Below, piece after piece: positions 46,754 to 59,035 of a stretch of 64,000 nucleotides of DNA. Source of the DNA: Cercophora sp. LCS_1 (lineage: Eukaryota; Ascomycota; Sordariomycetes; Sordariales; Lasiosphaeriaceae); the NCBI GenBank assembly GCA_036250225.1, contig JAPZLL010000030.1, positions 310,001 through 374,000 of the forward strand, in the 5' to 3' direction. Each line of letters opens with the position of its first letter. Positions within the stretch are counted from its first letter, which is position 1. Both the position numbers and the translations under genes were made by a program. A model generated the notes under the pieces. The model searched no databases. It had not been told where the DNA came from and saw nothing but the letters and a program-made list of their open reading frames with translations.

Positions 46754-48425
46754 TTACTTGGTATCGAAGCTGTACTGAAGCCACCCACCAAGAGCTCGGA
46801 GACTCTCCCACCGCACATTATCGTCGCCCTCGGCCATCAACTCCATAATCCTTGTCTTCAGCCCCAATCTCTCGAGCTGACCCCTCTTCTCGGGCACCTC
46901 ACGCACCAAAAACCCAATATCGTTGCACGCGATTGCCAATACGGCCTTGTCACTGTCCCATGGCTTGGCCATGATCTCTGCCAACTTGCGCACAATCTCG
47001 CCATTCTCGTAGTCGAGAATCTTGCGGGCATTCTCAGCCCAAAAGACGGTGTTGCGGTGTGGTGGAGACCAGCGAAGATGCCCAGAGTTGACCTCTCCCA
47101 GATACTCATCGAACGTGGTCTTGGTTCGCGTGTACTCGTCGAGAAGTTCTCCGAGCTTGTCCAGGTCTTCCTTCAGATCAGGGTCGGGGAATTGCCTGCC
47201 GGACAGAGTCTGGAGGAGGGTAGGAAGACGAGCAAGTACGGCAATAGGAAGGAGAGTGTTCTGGTTGGTCGAGAGGAGGTTGTACAAGGTGGATAGGAGG
47301 AGCCGGGTTGTCTTCTCTTTGGGCGAGAGGCGAAGGAGCTTGGTGTATAGCGAGACAATGTCATATTCGCTGGGAATTGTATTAGTACAGGGCCGAGGAA
47401 CGACGTTGGGAAGATGTCTTACTCATTCAGGTCGTCTCCCACTTCCCCTGCCTCGAAGCTGAGCTGCCACATGACAAGCAAGACATGGTAAAGCAACTGG
47501 AGACCGACACCGCCGCCGAGAGATCCTTCGAAACCCGTCCTTGCTGTAGTCACGCTATCACTCCAGAGGCTGGCCGAAGAATCATCCTTTTTCACACCGG
47601 CTGCCGCTCTCAGAATCTGAATCAGAGGGGCAACGGTTTCGCTCCTCTGCTCCCAGAATTGTCTCCGAGTAACGCGGCCATAGAGCAAGGATGAGTATTC
47701 CTGCACACCAATGTCCTGGAGGCCGGCGTCGGTATTTTTTGTCAAGGAGGACAGGTAGCTGAAGATGACGGGGAGCGCCTTGTCTATCGTGGCCGTAGAC
47801 TCGTCCTTAGCGCCAGCCATGAGGCTAACGAGAACGTTCGAGGTCAAGAGAGGGATATGGTCTTCGGGATTCGTCGAGTGGGCGAGGAGCGGAAGGAAAT
47901 GTTGATAGGGATCGCCGTTTTTGAAGAGGGCCTTTGAGAGAGCAGGTATGCCTGTGATGTCATAGGTGAGCTGAATGTTTGACGATTCCGACCATGTTAC
48001 AGAAACCCAGCGGGCATTGGATCAAGAATTGGCCCATGTAGAAAAAAAACAGGAGTCGCGATACAGGTACCTGCGCTGGGACGTAGCGATACACATATCG
48101 AGAAGTGGGGGACGGAAGGAGGTTACGCACTCTCGAGCAGGTCACTCAACAAGACGAGAATGTACTGAATAACATCTTGGCGCTTCGACGCCAATTCGAG
48201 GACGCTCTTCTTCCCGGGGCCGCCAACGAACAGAATCCGGTAGCCGTCCAGGTCGGCATCAACCACTTGTTTGCGCACATCCTTCTTGACCTTGTCAACG
48301 GCACGGATCTGCGCGAGCTGCTCTTCGGTCAGAGTGCCGGCGCGGACTGCGCCATCCCACGGAATGGGCCTTTGACGGATGTTGATTTGCAGCGATGCAA
48401 GATATGCCGGCGGGTCGAGCGACAT
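46754..48425 (-). CDS. VMA13: V-type proton ATPase subunit H (Vma13)
   Basis: Exons on the minus strand: 48425-48131, 47951-47423 and 47369-46754; introns of 179 and 53 bp; 479 aa, nearly the yeast length. Subunit H is a HEAT/Armadillo-repeat protein of the V1 sector that activates the assembled pump and inhibits free V1. The N-terminal exon reads MSLDPPAYLASLQINIRQRP and IPWDGAVRAGTL. The first splice joins VLLSDLLES to IPALSKALFKNGDPY. The C-terminal domain has NSGHLRWSPPHRNTVFWAEN and ENARKILDYENGEIV, the strongest family signature, ending LGGWLQYSFDTK. Intron 2 has a perfect ACTAAT branch site. The gene faces away from the Cys-rich membrane protein gene, with 1.3 kb between starts. Confidence 0.94.
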
Positions 48426-49749
48426 GGTGTGGGAGCTTTGTGCTCGAGATGGGAGCTTGATGGTATCGGTTTGAGTGGTTTGCGGTTCTGTTTGGAGTCG
48501 GAGCTCGGCCTTGGCTTGGCAGGCGCTGTGGGTTACGCAGCACGCAAATCACCCATGCCAAGCTGGGAGCGTTTGCTGGCGCTAGACAGCGGGTGGTTGC
48601 TGCGAAGCTTATGCAGACAAGGCAATCTGCAAGTGATTTCCGGTTTCTAGATTATGTTCAATCGCAAACCATATACAAAGCAGCGCATACGCGCTGGTCC
48701 AAGTGATTCTCTACCATAAGTGCACTGTGTCTTATTCCATCTCCGTGGCTTGCTTCAAGACGGGTCAACAAGTGGACCTCAAAGACGGGACGGGAGCGAC
48801 ATTGGGGCTCGCTCACGTCAGTTCTGGGAAGGTGGGGTGAGCGACGTTGGCGCCCTCGCCGCGGCCAGGGGTGGTGATGGCGATAAGAGCTCGCTGATAA
48901 TCGTCCAGTGAGACGGATGGCGGGGCCGAGTAAACAGGGAATGGGGGTCAGCGAACCAGGTCTGTCCCCTCGGGCTGCAGCAACCTGCCTTCATCTGTGC
49001 CAACTCACTTGAGCGACCCGACCGACCCATACCTACATGACCAAGATCTCAATTGACCGAACGGTGCACAAAAGGAGAGCGTTTCCCAGCTTCCCCTTGC
49101 AATTTTACCGAGTGAGAAATTTGTGTTGCTGATTGACAGTTGCAGGGGCTGTCGGCGCAGCCGTTCCGCCAAAAAAACCGCGGAAATCGGGAGGTTGGGT
49201 GCACCACATCCACCCCATCACGACCACGAGCTGTCGCCGAGGAGGTTGGGAGGTTGGGCCAAACCAGACCCTGCTCGCATCTGCCCCGACCACCGTCAAA
49301 ACAATTCTTCAAAAACAGCATTGGCGTTCCCACCCACCTTCCCTCCCCTTTCCCACATTCCATCTCTCCGGGTCTGGAACCGACACCTGCTTCCGCCCAT
49401 CGTGCAGCAATCCGTGATACAAACAGAACCCCCTAGGTAATCGCGGAACTTCCGGCATTCTTCCCACGGCATCATCCGAACTCAACCCTGTCTCACCGGC
49501 GGGAAGCGACCCAGTTACCGGAACCACAACGTGGAAACTACCAAGCCGACGAGATCGAGTTGCAAGCCGTTACAAACTCCGGTCCGTGTGGTGCGTCGAC
49601 CTCGGGGGACGACAGTGCGGAGTGGTCATCGACCAGGACAGCTCCGAGGCTGTAGAAGAGCTCTAGCTAGGCACAGCTCGCGCATTCCAATCGCAGCGCT
49701 GTCAGTCACCGACACCAATTTTCCACGTCACAGATTTCAGTTCGACAAA
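48426..49749. promoter_or_regulatory. Divergent intergenic region, VMA13 and the Cys-rich membrane protein gene
   Basis: 1.3 kb between start codons facing apart. Frames at 49049-49440 overlap on both strands without signature. The plus-strand frame is open from 49531 into the gene at 49750. Confidence 0.5.
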
Positions 49750-50985
49750 ATGGTGACGCGAAAATCAGCACCGAGACTACTCTCGGCGCTCGGCGTATTA
49801 CTCGCCTGCTCAATACAGCAAGCGGCGGCGATCCCCTTCCCCAAGGATGACCTCCGCGCTGCTGGGTTTGGCTACCTGCTACCCCGACAATGCGATAGCC
49901 CCTGCGGGATGGACAACCAGTACTGCTGTGCGGCCGGTTCTACCTGCTTCACCTCGAACGGCATTGCTGGGTGTTCTGCTGCCGCCGGCGGTGGATATGC
50001 CATCTACACGACGACGTGGACCCAAACAGCAACATACACCAGCACAATCAGCTCCTTTTTCCCGGCCGCAACAGGGAGTGGGGGCGCCGACTGCGTTCCA
50101 CCTCCCGGGTCCGGCCAAAAGCCGTGCGGTAGCATCTGTTGCGCAAGTTGGCAGTACTGCGCATACGCAGGCCAGTGCATGGCGAACGGCGGTGGTGCTC
50201 TCAACCCGTCTGTCAGCAGCGGCGGTCCGCAAACGACACAGTTCAGCGCTCCGTACCGCGTAACGAGTGGCGTGCCCACTGGCACCAACTCAGGTATTGC
50301 TGGTGGAGCCACGACCACGGGCCCCGGAGGCGTCAGCCCTGGCGGAGCTGAAGAGGATGGAGGTGGCGGCTTGAGCCCTGGTGCCATTGCGGGAATTGTT
50401 ATTGGCACTCTCGCCGGCATCATCCTTCTCCTCTTGATCTGCGCTTGCTGCATCGTTCGCGGTCTGTGGCATGGCGCCCTGGCCGTTCTGGGCCTCGGCA
50501 AGAAAAAGGAAAAGGAGACCGTCATCGAGGAGGAGCGCTATCATAGCGGCGGTTCACGTCACTCACGACGAGACAGCCACGGAGGGTGGTATGGTGGGCG
50601 CCCGAGCACTGTCGCTTCACGCAAAGAGAAGAAGAGTAGCGGCAAGGGCTTGCTCGGACTGGGTGCTGCCCTCGGCACTCTCTGGCTCCTTCTCGGGTTG
50701 AGGAAGGACAAGAAGAAGAAGTCGGCCAAGACCAGAAGCGATGTCAGCAGCAGCTACTGGTCTTCAAGTTCCTACACAGCAGACAGCCCAAGTAAGTGTT
50801 TTTCGCACCATTCCATCGGATGTTGTCATTGCTAACTGACCCCGCCAGGTTCACTAAGTAGCGATCGCCGAACTCGACGTTCAGCTCGCAGTGCCAGGAC
50901 AGCAAGCCGAACGAGTCGGGTGACCAGGACGACGCGGGTATCGCGTGTCCCATCACCTAGATCACCAAGATCGCCCCCGAGGTGA
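49750..50985 (+). CDS. Cys-rich, single-pass cell-surface protein of unknown function
   Basis: Exons 49750-50791 and 50849-50985 with a 57-bp intron; 392 aa. Residues 1-27 look like a signal peptide (LLSALGVLLACSIQQAAA). The outer part has two Cys modules: about 48-75 (CDSPC...CC-x5-C) and 115-143 (C-x10-C-x3-CC-x5-C-x5-C). The CC-x5-C spacing recalls hevein-type chitin-binding knots, though the match is partial. A Ser/Thr/Gly-rich stalk leads to a membrane helix near 211-236 (AGIVIGTLAGIILLLLICA). The inner tail is basic with a second hydrophobic stretch (GLLGLGAALGTLWLLLGL) and an Arg/Ser-rich end (SRVTRTTRVSRVPSPRSP). The layout is like Wsc/Mid2 wall sensors, but it lacks a WSC domain. The start at 49750 is picked because it gives the signal peptide. 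Confidence 0.82.
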
Positions 50986-51815
50986 CCACAGCACTCGGGG
51001 TCAGCATGACGACGGCTTTAACTTCTCTTCGCCACGACCGTGAGTTGGTCGGGTAATGATTTTACGACAGCATACACATGTTGATTCTTTGGGCCAATCT
51101 GCATGACCTTTACCCCCTTTTGTTTTCACTTCACACCGTATATATGATGTACCACTTCACCAGATCAACAGCCCCGTTCGCCATCCTTTTCGATTGCATC
51201 GGGGTTTAGGGGTTATGGTCCAATTGCACAGAAACCCATTTCCTGTATTTTGACAAGCGTTTTGTAATGGCCTCTTGAAACGAGGGTGAGGATACCATGG
51301 GGCTAAGAAGAGATGAAGATACGGAAACAGATATGGACATGAGAAATGTGTTAGGGAGCTAGCAGATCGACGCGGCAGGCTGGGTCGTCTCTGTGGGGAC
51401 GACGACACAACGAATAGAGACGGATTCCAGGTCATCGTGCATTTCATGAGCTCGTGATACCACCAGGGATGTGATGTTTGATGAGTTGTTCATCTTCCTC
51501 ATGACTCGTGACTGCTGATTATTTAACGTGTGACCAAGTCCCCAAACTGCATCCTCCCGGCAACCAAGGCACCGGTCTTTCTGGGTTTCAACGCAATGAC
51601 CACAGTTGGTGTTATGTCACAAATCACGCTGCAACACTCACGAGTGACTTGTCCGAGGATGGTGCTATTTGGTAAAGCACCAGCGGCGTGGTTCTTCAGA
51701 AGGTTGCCCATTTTGTTGCAGCGTTTTCCCCGCTACGAAACATGCAAATGCCAATGACCCCTTGCCACTCCGGTGAGACCCATAAAGCACAAAGAAACCC
51801 GAGGTCGCATGTCCG
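50986..51815. other. Convergent 3' region
   Basis: 0.8 kb between the Cys-rich membrane protein gene and uL6. No coding or structural signal is recognised. Confidence 0.6.
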
Positions 51816-52785
51816 TTACTCCTCAACAATGTTGCCCTTCTCCGAGACGTAGAGACCGTCCAAGAACTATCGTATCCTCTGTTAGCACTACACCCATGAG
51901 CCGGTCTTTCCACTGCGAAACCCACCTTACGGATATCCTTGTTCCGCACTCTGCAGATCTGCTGGATATCGGCCGCACTTTGGGAGACACCCTCGAGGGA
52001 GTTGCCAGAGAGGATGAGCTCATCCTTCTGTGCCTTGGAGATCTCGACATCGACACCGGGCTGCATAACGACGTTCCGGACGATCTTCTCGCCAATGAAG
52101 TTACTGCAGAACCAGATTGTCAGCCTTCCTGTCCAAAATGTTTCTTCCAACCAATTTCCTTGTCCGTGCTCTCATCCCAGCCCCTCCATCAACTCCCTCG
52201 GTGAAATGACGTACCGGATCTCGACCTGGAAAAGACCAGTCTCGGCGTTCTTCTCGATGTTGACGTTGATGGGGAAATGGGCATAGACGTAGCGCATCTT
52301 GTACTTGAAGCCCTTGGTGACGCCGATAATCAAGTTGTTGATCAAGGTCCGGACGGTACGGAGAGTGGCAACATTCTTACGGTTGCCGTGGTGGATCTCG
52401 ATACCGATCAGGTTCTTCTTGATGACCGAGAAGTTGACGGCAAGATGGCTGAGGTCCTTGGTAAGCTTGCCCCGCGGGCCCTCGACTGTGACGAGTCTGG
52501 ACTTGATGGAGACCTTGACTATTTCGCGCGCGAGCAACGTTAGCGATGCGCCCCAAATCCCAAAACCTGTGGCCCCAGAAACAATGAATCGCCATCGCCG
52601 CCCCCATGTCCCTCTAATTCCCCTCTCTCCGTCCAGGTGTCCTCCAAAAGGGCTCGTCGTCGGTTCGGGACCGGGTTGACGCTTGTTTCGTCGACTCTGG
52701 GAAATGCATCGGAATTTGCAGCAATTAGGCTAGACATACCGTTCTCCGGGACCTCAAGGGTCTCCTCACTGTGGATGTAGCGCAT
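51816..52785 (-). CDS. 60S ribosomal protein uL6 (L9)
   Basis: Four exons on the minus strand: 52785-52740, 52518-52215, 52103-51926 and 51866-51816; introns of 221, 111 and 59 bp; 192 aa. uL6 sits at the base of the P-stalk near the factor-binding site. The start MRYIHSEETLEVPEN joins VKVSIKSRLVTVEGPRGKL, then TLINNLIIGVTKGFKYKMRY, YAHFPINVNIEKN, RNFIGEKIVRNV and LSGNSLEGVSQSAADIQQIC, ending FLDGLYVSEKGNIVEE. All splices restore conserved peptides. The first intron is long, as in eL6. TTAGGG lies about 155 bp upstream of the start on the plus strand (near 52938), a possible telobox. It is divergent from VPS26 with 1 kb between starts. Confidence 0.95.
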
Positions 52786-53773
52786 CTTCTCGTCGGGTCT
52801 GGGGTGAGGAGGGAGGAGGTGTCAATTCGTCGTCGAGGTGGACTGGAGATGGTGCAACGCCCGAAAAAAAGTCAAGGTCGAATTTGGGCCCCGGAATAAT
52901 TCAAGTTGTGTGTGCCGGCCACTGCGACTGGCGTTCGCTTAGGGCAGAGTTCCGGGCCCCGCTCTCATTGGCTGACACGGAAGGCGGCGGTCGCGTGTGG
53001 GGAAGCGGTGCATCTGGCCTGTGCTTCGAGTGCCCAGCCTTTCCATGTTCTTGCGCCAGCGCCAGCCTCGTCTTGGGATGAGCTCGAGATGTCCAACCTT
53101 CTCCACATGAACTCAACAACCCTACATTTGCAATTTGCAAATGCTTCGTGTCTCAACTCAAGAAATGAAGATAGTGGGAGTTTGTCTAGGCTGCATCAGA
53201 GTGCACCTAGATAGGGACAGACTTCCTGATGAATAAACAACTTTTACTCATGCACCAAAAGCAGGACTCAATCATGTGAAAATATACCCTCTCATTGCCA
53301 TTAGAGAGAATACACGATGGATCTTTGAAGCTTGTGAGATCGAAAGAACAACCCGTCACTTACACGGATGTGTTGCCTGAGGCGTAAAACGTCATTGGCC
53401 GCTGGTTTGTAATGGCCGCCCCACTTCGGCACAGCTCCAAGCGGGCGGTCCTGACTGCCAGTAACGACGCCGCATCACCGATTGCTGATAGCATCTGCGA
53501 ACCGGCCGCGTGGAGCTCCTTAGCTGACCACCTTCACCCACGCCCCTAATTCGTAATCGCATCGCCCGCCGAGCTGCCACAGACCTGCACAGATTGCTTC
53601 TTTAAGTATCAAATAGAGTCACTATCTCCGCGCAGCCGAGAGTCAATTCCTACCGTCTCCTCGTCGAATCTCCCGAAGTAGTAGCAACCGAGACCCAAAC
53701 ACCCAGGTGCGGGACGGAGTGACAGACAGACAGAACAGACGGGACGAGCCAGACCGAGCAAGCAGCAGTAGCC
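52786..53773. promoter_or_regulatory. Divergent intergenic region, uL6 and VPS26
   Basis: 1 kb between two start codons facing apart. A TTAGGG lies near 52938. No gene is recognised. Confidence 0.5.
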
Positions 53774-54835
53774 ATGTCGTACTTTTTCGCGACGCCGGTC
53801 GACATCGATGTTGTCCTCGAGGACGCCGATGACCGGTCGATGGTCGACGTCAAGCTGGACAAGAACCGGCGCGAGAAGGCGCCGCTGTACATGGACGGCG
53901 AATCGGTCAAGGGCGCGGTGACGGTACGGCCCAAAGATGGGAAGCGACTGGAGCACACGGGCATCAAGGTGCAGTTCATCGGCACCATCGAGATGTTTTT
54001 CGACCGCGGCAATCATTACGAGTTCCTCTCGCTCGTGCAAGAGCTCGCAGCGCCCGGCGAGCTTCAACACCCGCAGACATTCGACTTCAACTTCAAGAAC
54101 GTTGAGAAGCAATACGAGTCGTACAATGGCATCAACGTCAAGCTGCGCTATTTTGTGCGCGTCACCGTGTCGCGCCGCATGGCCGACGTGATCCGCGAAA
54201 AGGACATTTGGGTGTACAGCTACCGCATCCCGCCCGAGATGAACAGCAGCATTAAGATGGACGTTGGCATCGAAGACTGCCTCCATATCGAGTTCGAGTA
54301 CAGCAAGAGCAAGTACCATCTCAAGGACGTGATTGTGGGCCGCATCTACTTCCTTTTGGTTCGCCTCAAGATCAAGCATATGGAGCTTAGCATTATCCGA
54401 CGCGAGACTACGGGTGCCGCGCCAAACCAGTACAATGAGAGCGAGACCTTGGTGCGCTTTGAGGTAGGCAACGCTACGGCTATATCTTCCCGGTGACGTT
54501 GACTAACGGGGCTCTCAGATTATGGATGGTTCCCCGTCAAGAGGAGAGACGATACCAATCCGGCTTTTCCTGGGAGGTTTCGACCTTACGCCTACTTTCC
54601 GGGATGTGAACAAGAAGTTTTCAACAAGATACTACCTCAGCCTAGTCTTGATCGACGAGGGTAAGAATCACCGATCGAGTCCTCATCCAATCACGTGCTA
54701 ACACCTAGTTTAGACGCGAGGAGGTACTTCAAGCAATCAGAGATTATCCTCTACCGACAAGCACCGGAACTAGCAAACGGGCCAGACGGCGTACCGCCAA
54801 CCCCAGAGAGCAGAATTTCGGCCGTACCAGCATAA
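53774..54835 (+). CDS. VPS26: Retromer subunit Vps26
   Basis: Exons 53774-54463, 54519-54660 and 54714-54835; introns of 55 and 53 bp; 317 aa. Vps26 is the arrestin-like part of the retromer cargo-selective trimer (Vps26-Vps29-Vps35) on endosomes. It starts MSYFFATPVDIDVVLED. Conserved stretches are KAPLYMDGESVKGAVTVRPK, IKVQFIGTIEMFFDRGNHYE, FDFNFKNVEKQYESYNGINV, KLRYFVRVTVSRR and CLHIEFEYSKSKYHLKDVIV. The later exons give GETIPIRLFLGGFDLTPTFR and YYLSLVLIDEDARRYFKQSE, as in the family. Both introns have CTAAC branch sites. In intron 2, TAG at 54705-54707 and TAG at 54711-54713 are both possible acceptors; only the second keeps the frame. It is convergent with the NUP120 gene, 460 bp apart. 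Confidence 0.96.
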
Positions 54836-55295
54836 ACGAAGACGGAGATAGGAGGCGAAGGGGTATCGACAGCGTTTGAATTGTAAGGGTGTTAGCGGAC
54901 GAATTGTATGTATGGGGACCACTCGCTGTCCGTGGCTTGTTTTCTTTTCTCTGTTTCACTTTTAGCATCGGGCATGGCGTTGTTGGTTCACACACGATAA
55001 ATTTCAGACACGGACAGGCCTCTAAATTCGGTTTGTTCCAATATGCGCCTCCCTCCGTCCCTGAACAGATGCCCCTTTTCAGTGCGTCATGTGAACAAAA
55101 CAAAAACCACAAATACATGCAGAGCCTTGATTCCTTTTCCCCGGGACAGCAAAACGGAAAAAAAGACAGGTCCCGTCCTCCTGGTACGAATCATTACAGC
55201 TAAAATCCCACACGCTTTCTACCACGACAAAATTCGGCACAACCATTGAGCATCTCGTTTCTCATCTGTGCTACTATCAATCCTCAGCCCCTCCC
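54836..55295. other. Convergent 3' region between VPS26 and NUP120
   Basis: 460 bp holding both 3' UTRs. No gene is seen. Confidence 0.6.
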
Positions 55296-58200
55296 TCACA
55301 ACACAAAGTCCATAATGTCGTCCTCGGTAAACCCGAACTGGTTGTTCTGGATCGCCACAATCCGATCCAACTCCTGTTGGTACTGCTTCCTGAGGTCCGC
55401 TAGGGTTAGGAACTTGCGGGTGTGGGTCGCGGCCGCCTGATGCCTTGTCGTAAAGTGCGCCATCCGGTCCAACAGGGTTTGCTCATCATCCGGTAACTTT
55501 GTCTTCTCGGGCACCTGCCTTTCGTTGTCAAGCTTGCGCCCGAGCTCCTTAATCTGGCCTTCCAGGTCATCGCCTCCCGCGACGGCCGGTCTTGCCTCAT
55601 CCTCGGGAGAAACGATCTCCTCGAGGATGTAGGCCTCCTTGGGCGCTACGCAGCTCAGTGCGTTGATGAGCAGCAAGTATTGTCGAGTAACCTGGGTGTC
55701 GAGGGCGTCGTCACCGTTGCCGAGCTTGTCGCCCTCGCCAATTTGGCGCAGTTTCTGGAGACGGTCGAGGAGGATGGCGGCCGCGCCGCGGTAGTCGTTA
55801 TGGCTGATCCGCCACGCGTAGAGAATTTGGTGGTATGGGACGCCGTTGACCACATCCTTGGCGGCCTTGCACTTCTCATGGAGGATGTCGTCAACCTTGG
55901 TCTGAAGCCCCGAGAATGGGAGGCTGATGAGCTCGGTGTTTTGGCCCCCTTCGCACATTTTCTCGACAAGTTTCCGCAGGTATGCCTTCTGCAAGGCTTC
56001 GTCCTCCATAGATAGGAGAGCTGTGTGGGCAGCGCCAAAGTGCGAGATGGCGGTTGACGCTGAAAAGAGACGGCTCAGCATCTCCGTTTTGGTGGAAGCA
56101 GCCGTCTCGAGACCGCTGGTGTGGACAAACTGTAGAGAGAGGCGAGCAAACTCTACGACGTACGAGTACGCCTTTTGCCTGTCGTAGATGTTGACAATGT
56201 GCGCATAGTAGTTTGCTAGGCCGCTACTGAGAAGATTCCATTCCGTATCATCGAGGAGCCCAGCACTGTGTCGCTCCACATGTCGCACGGATATGCTGAG
56301 GCCGATGGACGCCTTCTTGAAGTAAAATGCAGCCGTCTCGTAGTCTTTGAGCGCTAGGAAGACACGACCCTGGATGTAAGTGGAGAATGCATCCTGTTCC
56401 GCAAACTGGTTCAGTTCAAGAGCGAGATCGGGCCGGTCTTGCTTGATGAGCCAGCACTGGTGAAGCCATGTGTATAGCACTGTTGAGCTGCTCGGAGCGC
56501 ACAGATCAAGCACCATGTCCGTGATGACGGAGCGCAGCGACATCGATGTGTTTTCTGGAAGCCCCCAAAGATGTCCCGTCAACCCTTCCAGGGTGGTTAA
56601 CGAATAAACCTCCTCGCTGCCACGGTGCTTGGTTGGGGATGTGCTGCCAGCGGTGCTTGAGCGAAGGGCTTTTGACAAGGGAACAGTAAGTTCAGTGGTG
56701 GCCATCCATCTCAAGTGATCGAGCCTCCGGAGCGCATCGACCAGCCGTCGGTAAACTGCACCGACGTCAAATCTTGCGTGCAACACCTCGTCGTCATTCT
56801 CGATCTCATACTCCATGTGAACGAGAAGAATGAGTTGACTGAACAGGATTCGCCAATGTAACTCGGCCGTTTCCTGGACTGCTCTGACGACGATTTTGCA
56901 GCCAAGGGTGGTAAACGGATCACGAAGCTCCTGCGAGTTGGCCTCGCTTGATGATGTTATCAAGTCGAAGAGATCCTCGTAGAGTCGCGGAGTCACTATT
57001 CTGAAGTTCTGGCCAAGAGTCTCAACAACCTGTGCGCAGTCGTCATCTGTTATTTGACGCCAGAATCCCGCCCTGTCGTAAAACTGTTGCATCCTGTCTT
57101 CATCAGATTGTGCCGAATCTTCGTACAGCTCGGCGCGGAAGGCAGATTTGCTAAGCTGGGAGATATTGTCCGAGAACGTGTCGACAAACGTTAGACCAGC
57201 GGAAATCAACGCCGCCACGTCTTCATACTTTCTTTCGGGGTATGGGAGATTGTGGTAGATGCGATCGAGGTCGCTACACTGTCGAACAGCAGCCACGCAA
57301 TCTGCGCAGACAACCCAGATCATGCCGTCCTTAGTATCGGAGACCAGGGAAAGCGCTTCCCCCCTCTGCTTGTCGAGCTCCAAGAGCAAACGCCAGAACC
57401 GTGTCCATTGTGTCTCGCTTGTGCTCCTGAATTGTTCGTAATCCATTCCTCCTGCCGAGGCTCGATCTAAAGTCGTTGTTGAACCAAGCACGGAGCAAAT
57501 GGCTTCCGCGATGTTTTTGCTGGCCTTAGACGATGACTCTTTGTAGGTCCCGAGTCCCTTCTCATACATAGCCAGTGCCGTCTCGAGGGTCAATTTGGAG
57601 AAGCGACCAGGGGAGAAGATCAGTTCCATCCATTTCTCAGTTGAGTCGATTGGGTCGCACGGTCCAGATGACTGTACAGGAGGCACAGCGTTGTCCACAA
57701 AAACTGCTTGCCAGCCATCTGCGAAGGGTCTTCGGCCGTTGAAGTCCAGCCGCGCCCTTTGAACTCTGTACGTAGTGTTGTTCTTCCACATCGCCCACAG
57801 CTCTGGCCCCCTTTCTTCCTCCACAACTGAGAAATCGGCCAATGTCCATACATCTAGTGAAGACGGGCTGGCCGGCACAAATTGCAACGAGGGAGAGCAA
57901 TCCGTAACTAGGATGGAACCGTGACCGTTAGTTTTCACTTTCCAGAACTTGAACTCCCCGGCTCCGATTGGTGAGTACGTGACCACCATGCCGATGCCAG
58001 CGCCATCGGGGCCCTCAACAACCTGGATCAGGTTGGTTTGAGATGGCTCTATCAACCACCTGCTATCCTCTTGAGGGTCTCGCTGGGCGTTCAATATGTC
58101 GCCAGTAAAGAGAATCTGGCCTGTTCGGACATCCCAGATCCTCATTCGGTGGTCTAAGCAGACAGTGAACAGAAACGCATTTGGCGTGCCCAATGTTGTC

Positions 58201-59035
58201 ACGGCTGTGGACGTAGCTGCTGTGATCTCCAGGTTGATTTTGTCGAAGCGGATTGTTGACGGGCGGTTGAATGGTACGAGGCCACGCAGGCTCTGCCCCC
58301 ATCCGGCAACATTGTAGATCGTCTCCGTCCATTGTGGCCCATTTGCTGTTGCAATGTCAGTATCTCCCCACGAACAAGGCCGAATCCCAACCACTCACAG
58401 TCATGCGATCGGTTCCGATCAAACTTCAGGATTCCGCCATCGTGCATGGTAACAATCAGTTGATCGGTGCCCACGACGGCAAGTCTATGAGGATGCTTGA
58501 ACCCAAAGCCCGGTGGGCTGTAGACTTTGGACAGATCTCCCAGAGAACCCCCGTCAGTTGCCGACTTTTTCTTGAAGTGGTCAGGTCGTAATGTGATGGA
58601 AAAGAGTTGGTTGGCGTGGTCGATAACAAACACGGAAAGCGCATCGTGGTCGTTTGAATCTGCAAACCCAATACAATGTGGTCGAACTGGCGACGGGAAA
58701 CGCAGGTTCAGAATCCACAGCGCATCCGTCTTTTGCTCGGTCCTCCAGACATCGGCGGCGCGCAGGCTCAACACGGTACCGTTTTCCAAGACGCGCCAAA
58801 GAATAGCTCGTGGTGCGCCATGATATTTTCGGTAGTATATCGAAGAAGCTGTGGCAAGGCTCTTGGTTCGGTATGCCTTCTCGTCATCGGCCGGGTTGCT
58901 GCTGGGTCGGATGGAGCTCGACCGCGCGACCGAGCTTTGCGGTGCGACGCGGATCTGGATGACGGAAGAGGACGAAGGTGGCTCGAGGTTGAGGCGCGCC
59001 TCTTTGTAGAGAACTTCAGCTTCTCGAGCGCTCAT
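55296..59035 (-). CDS. NUP120: Nucleoporin Nup120 (Nup160), Y-complex
   Basis: Exons on the minus strand: 59035-58399 and 58345-55296, with a 53-bp intron; 1228 aa, close to known fungal Nup120. It forms a short arm of the Y-shaped scaffold complex of the nuclear pore. The N-terminal beta-propeller begins EVLYKEARLNLEPPSSSSVI, with SIYYRKYHGAPRAILWRVLE and FLFTVCLDHRMRIWDVRTGQ. A long alpha-solenoid follows, with ALKDYETAAFYFKKASIGLS and VNGVPYHQILYAWRISHNDY, and the end is FGFTEDDIMDFVL. Splicing joins FDRNRSHD to SNGPQWTETIYNVAGWGQSL. The frame is open upstream, with another ATG at 59233 adding 66 residues; the later ATG at 59035 fits the family start better. Confidence 0.92.

Noticed and set aside
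49531..49749. In-frame 5' extension of the Cys-rich membrane protein
   Set aside because: It would bury the signal peptide; the ATG at 49750 gives a proper secretory start.
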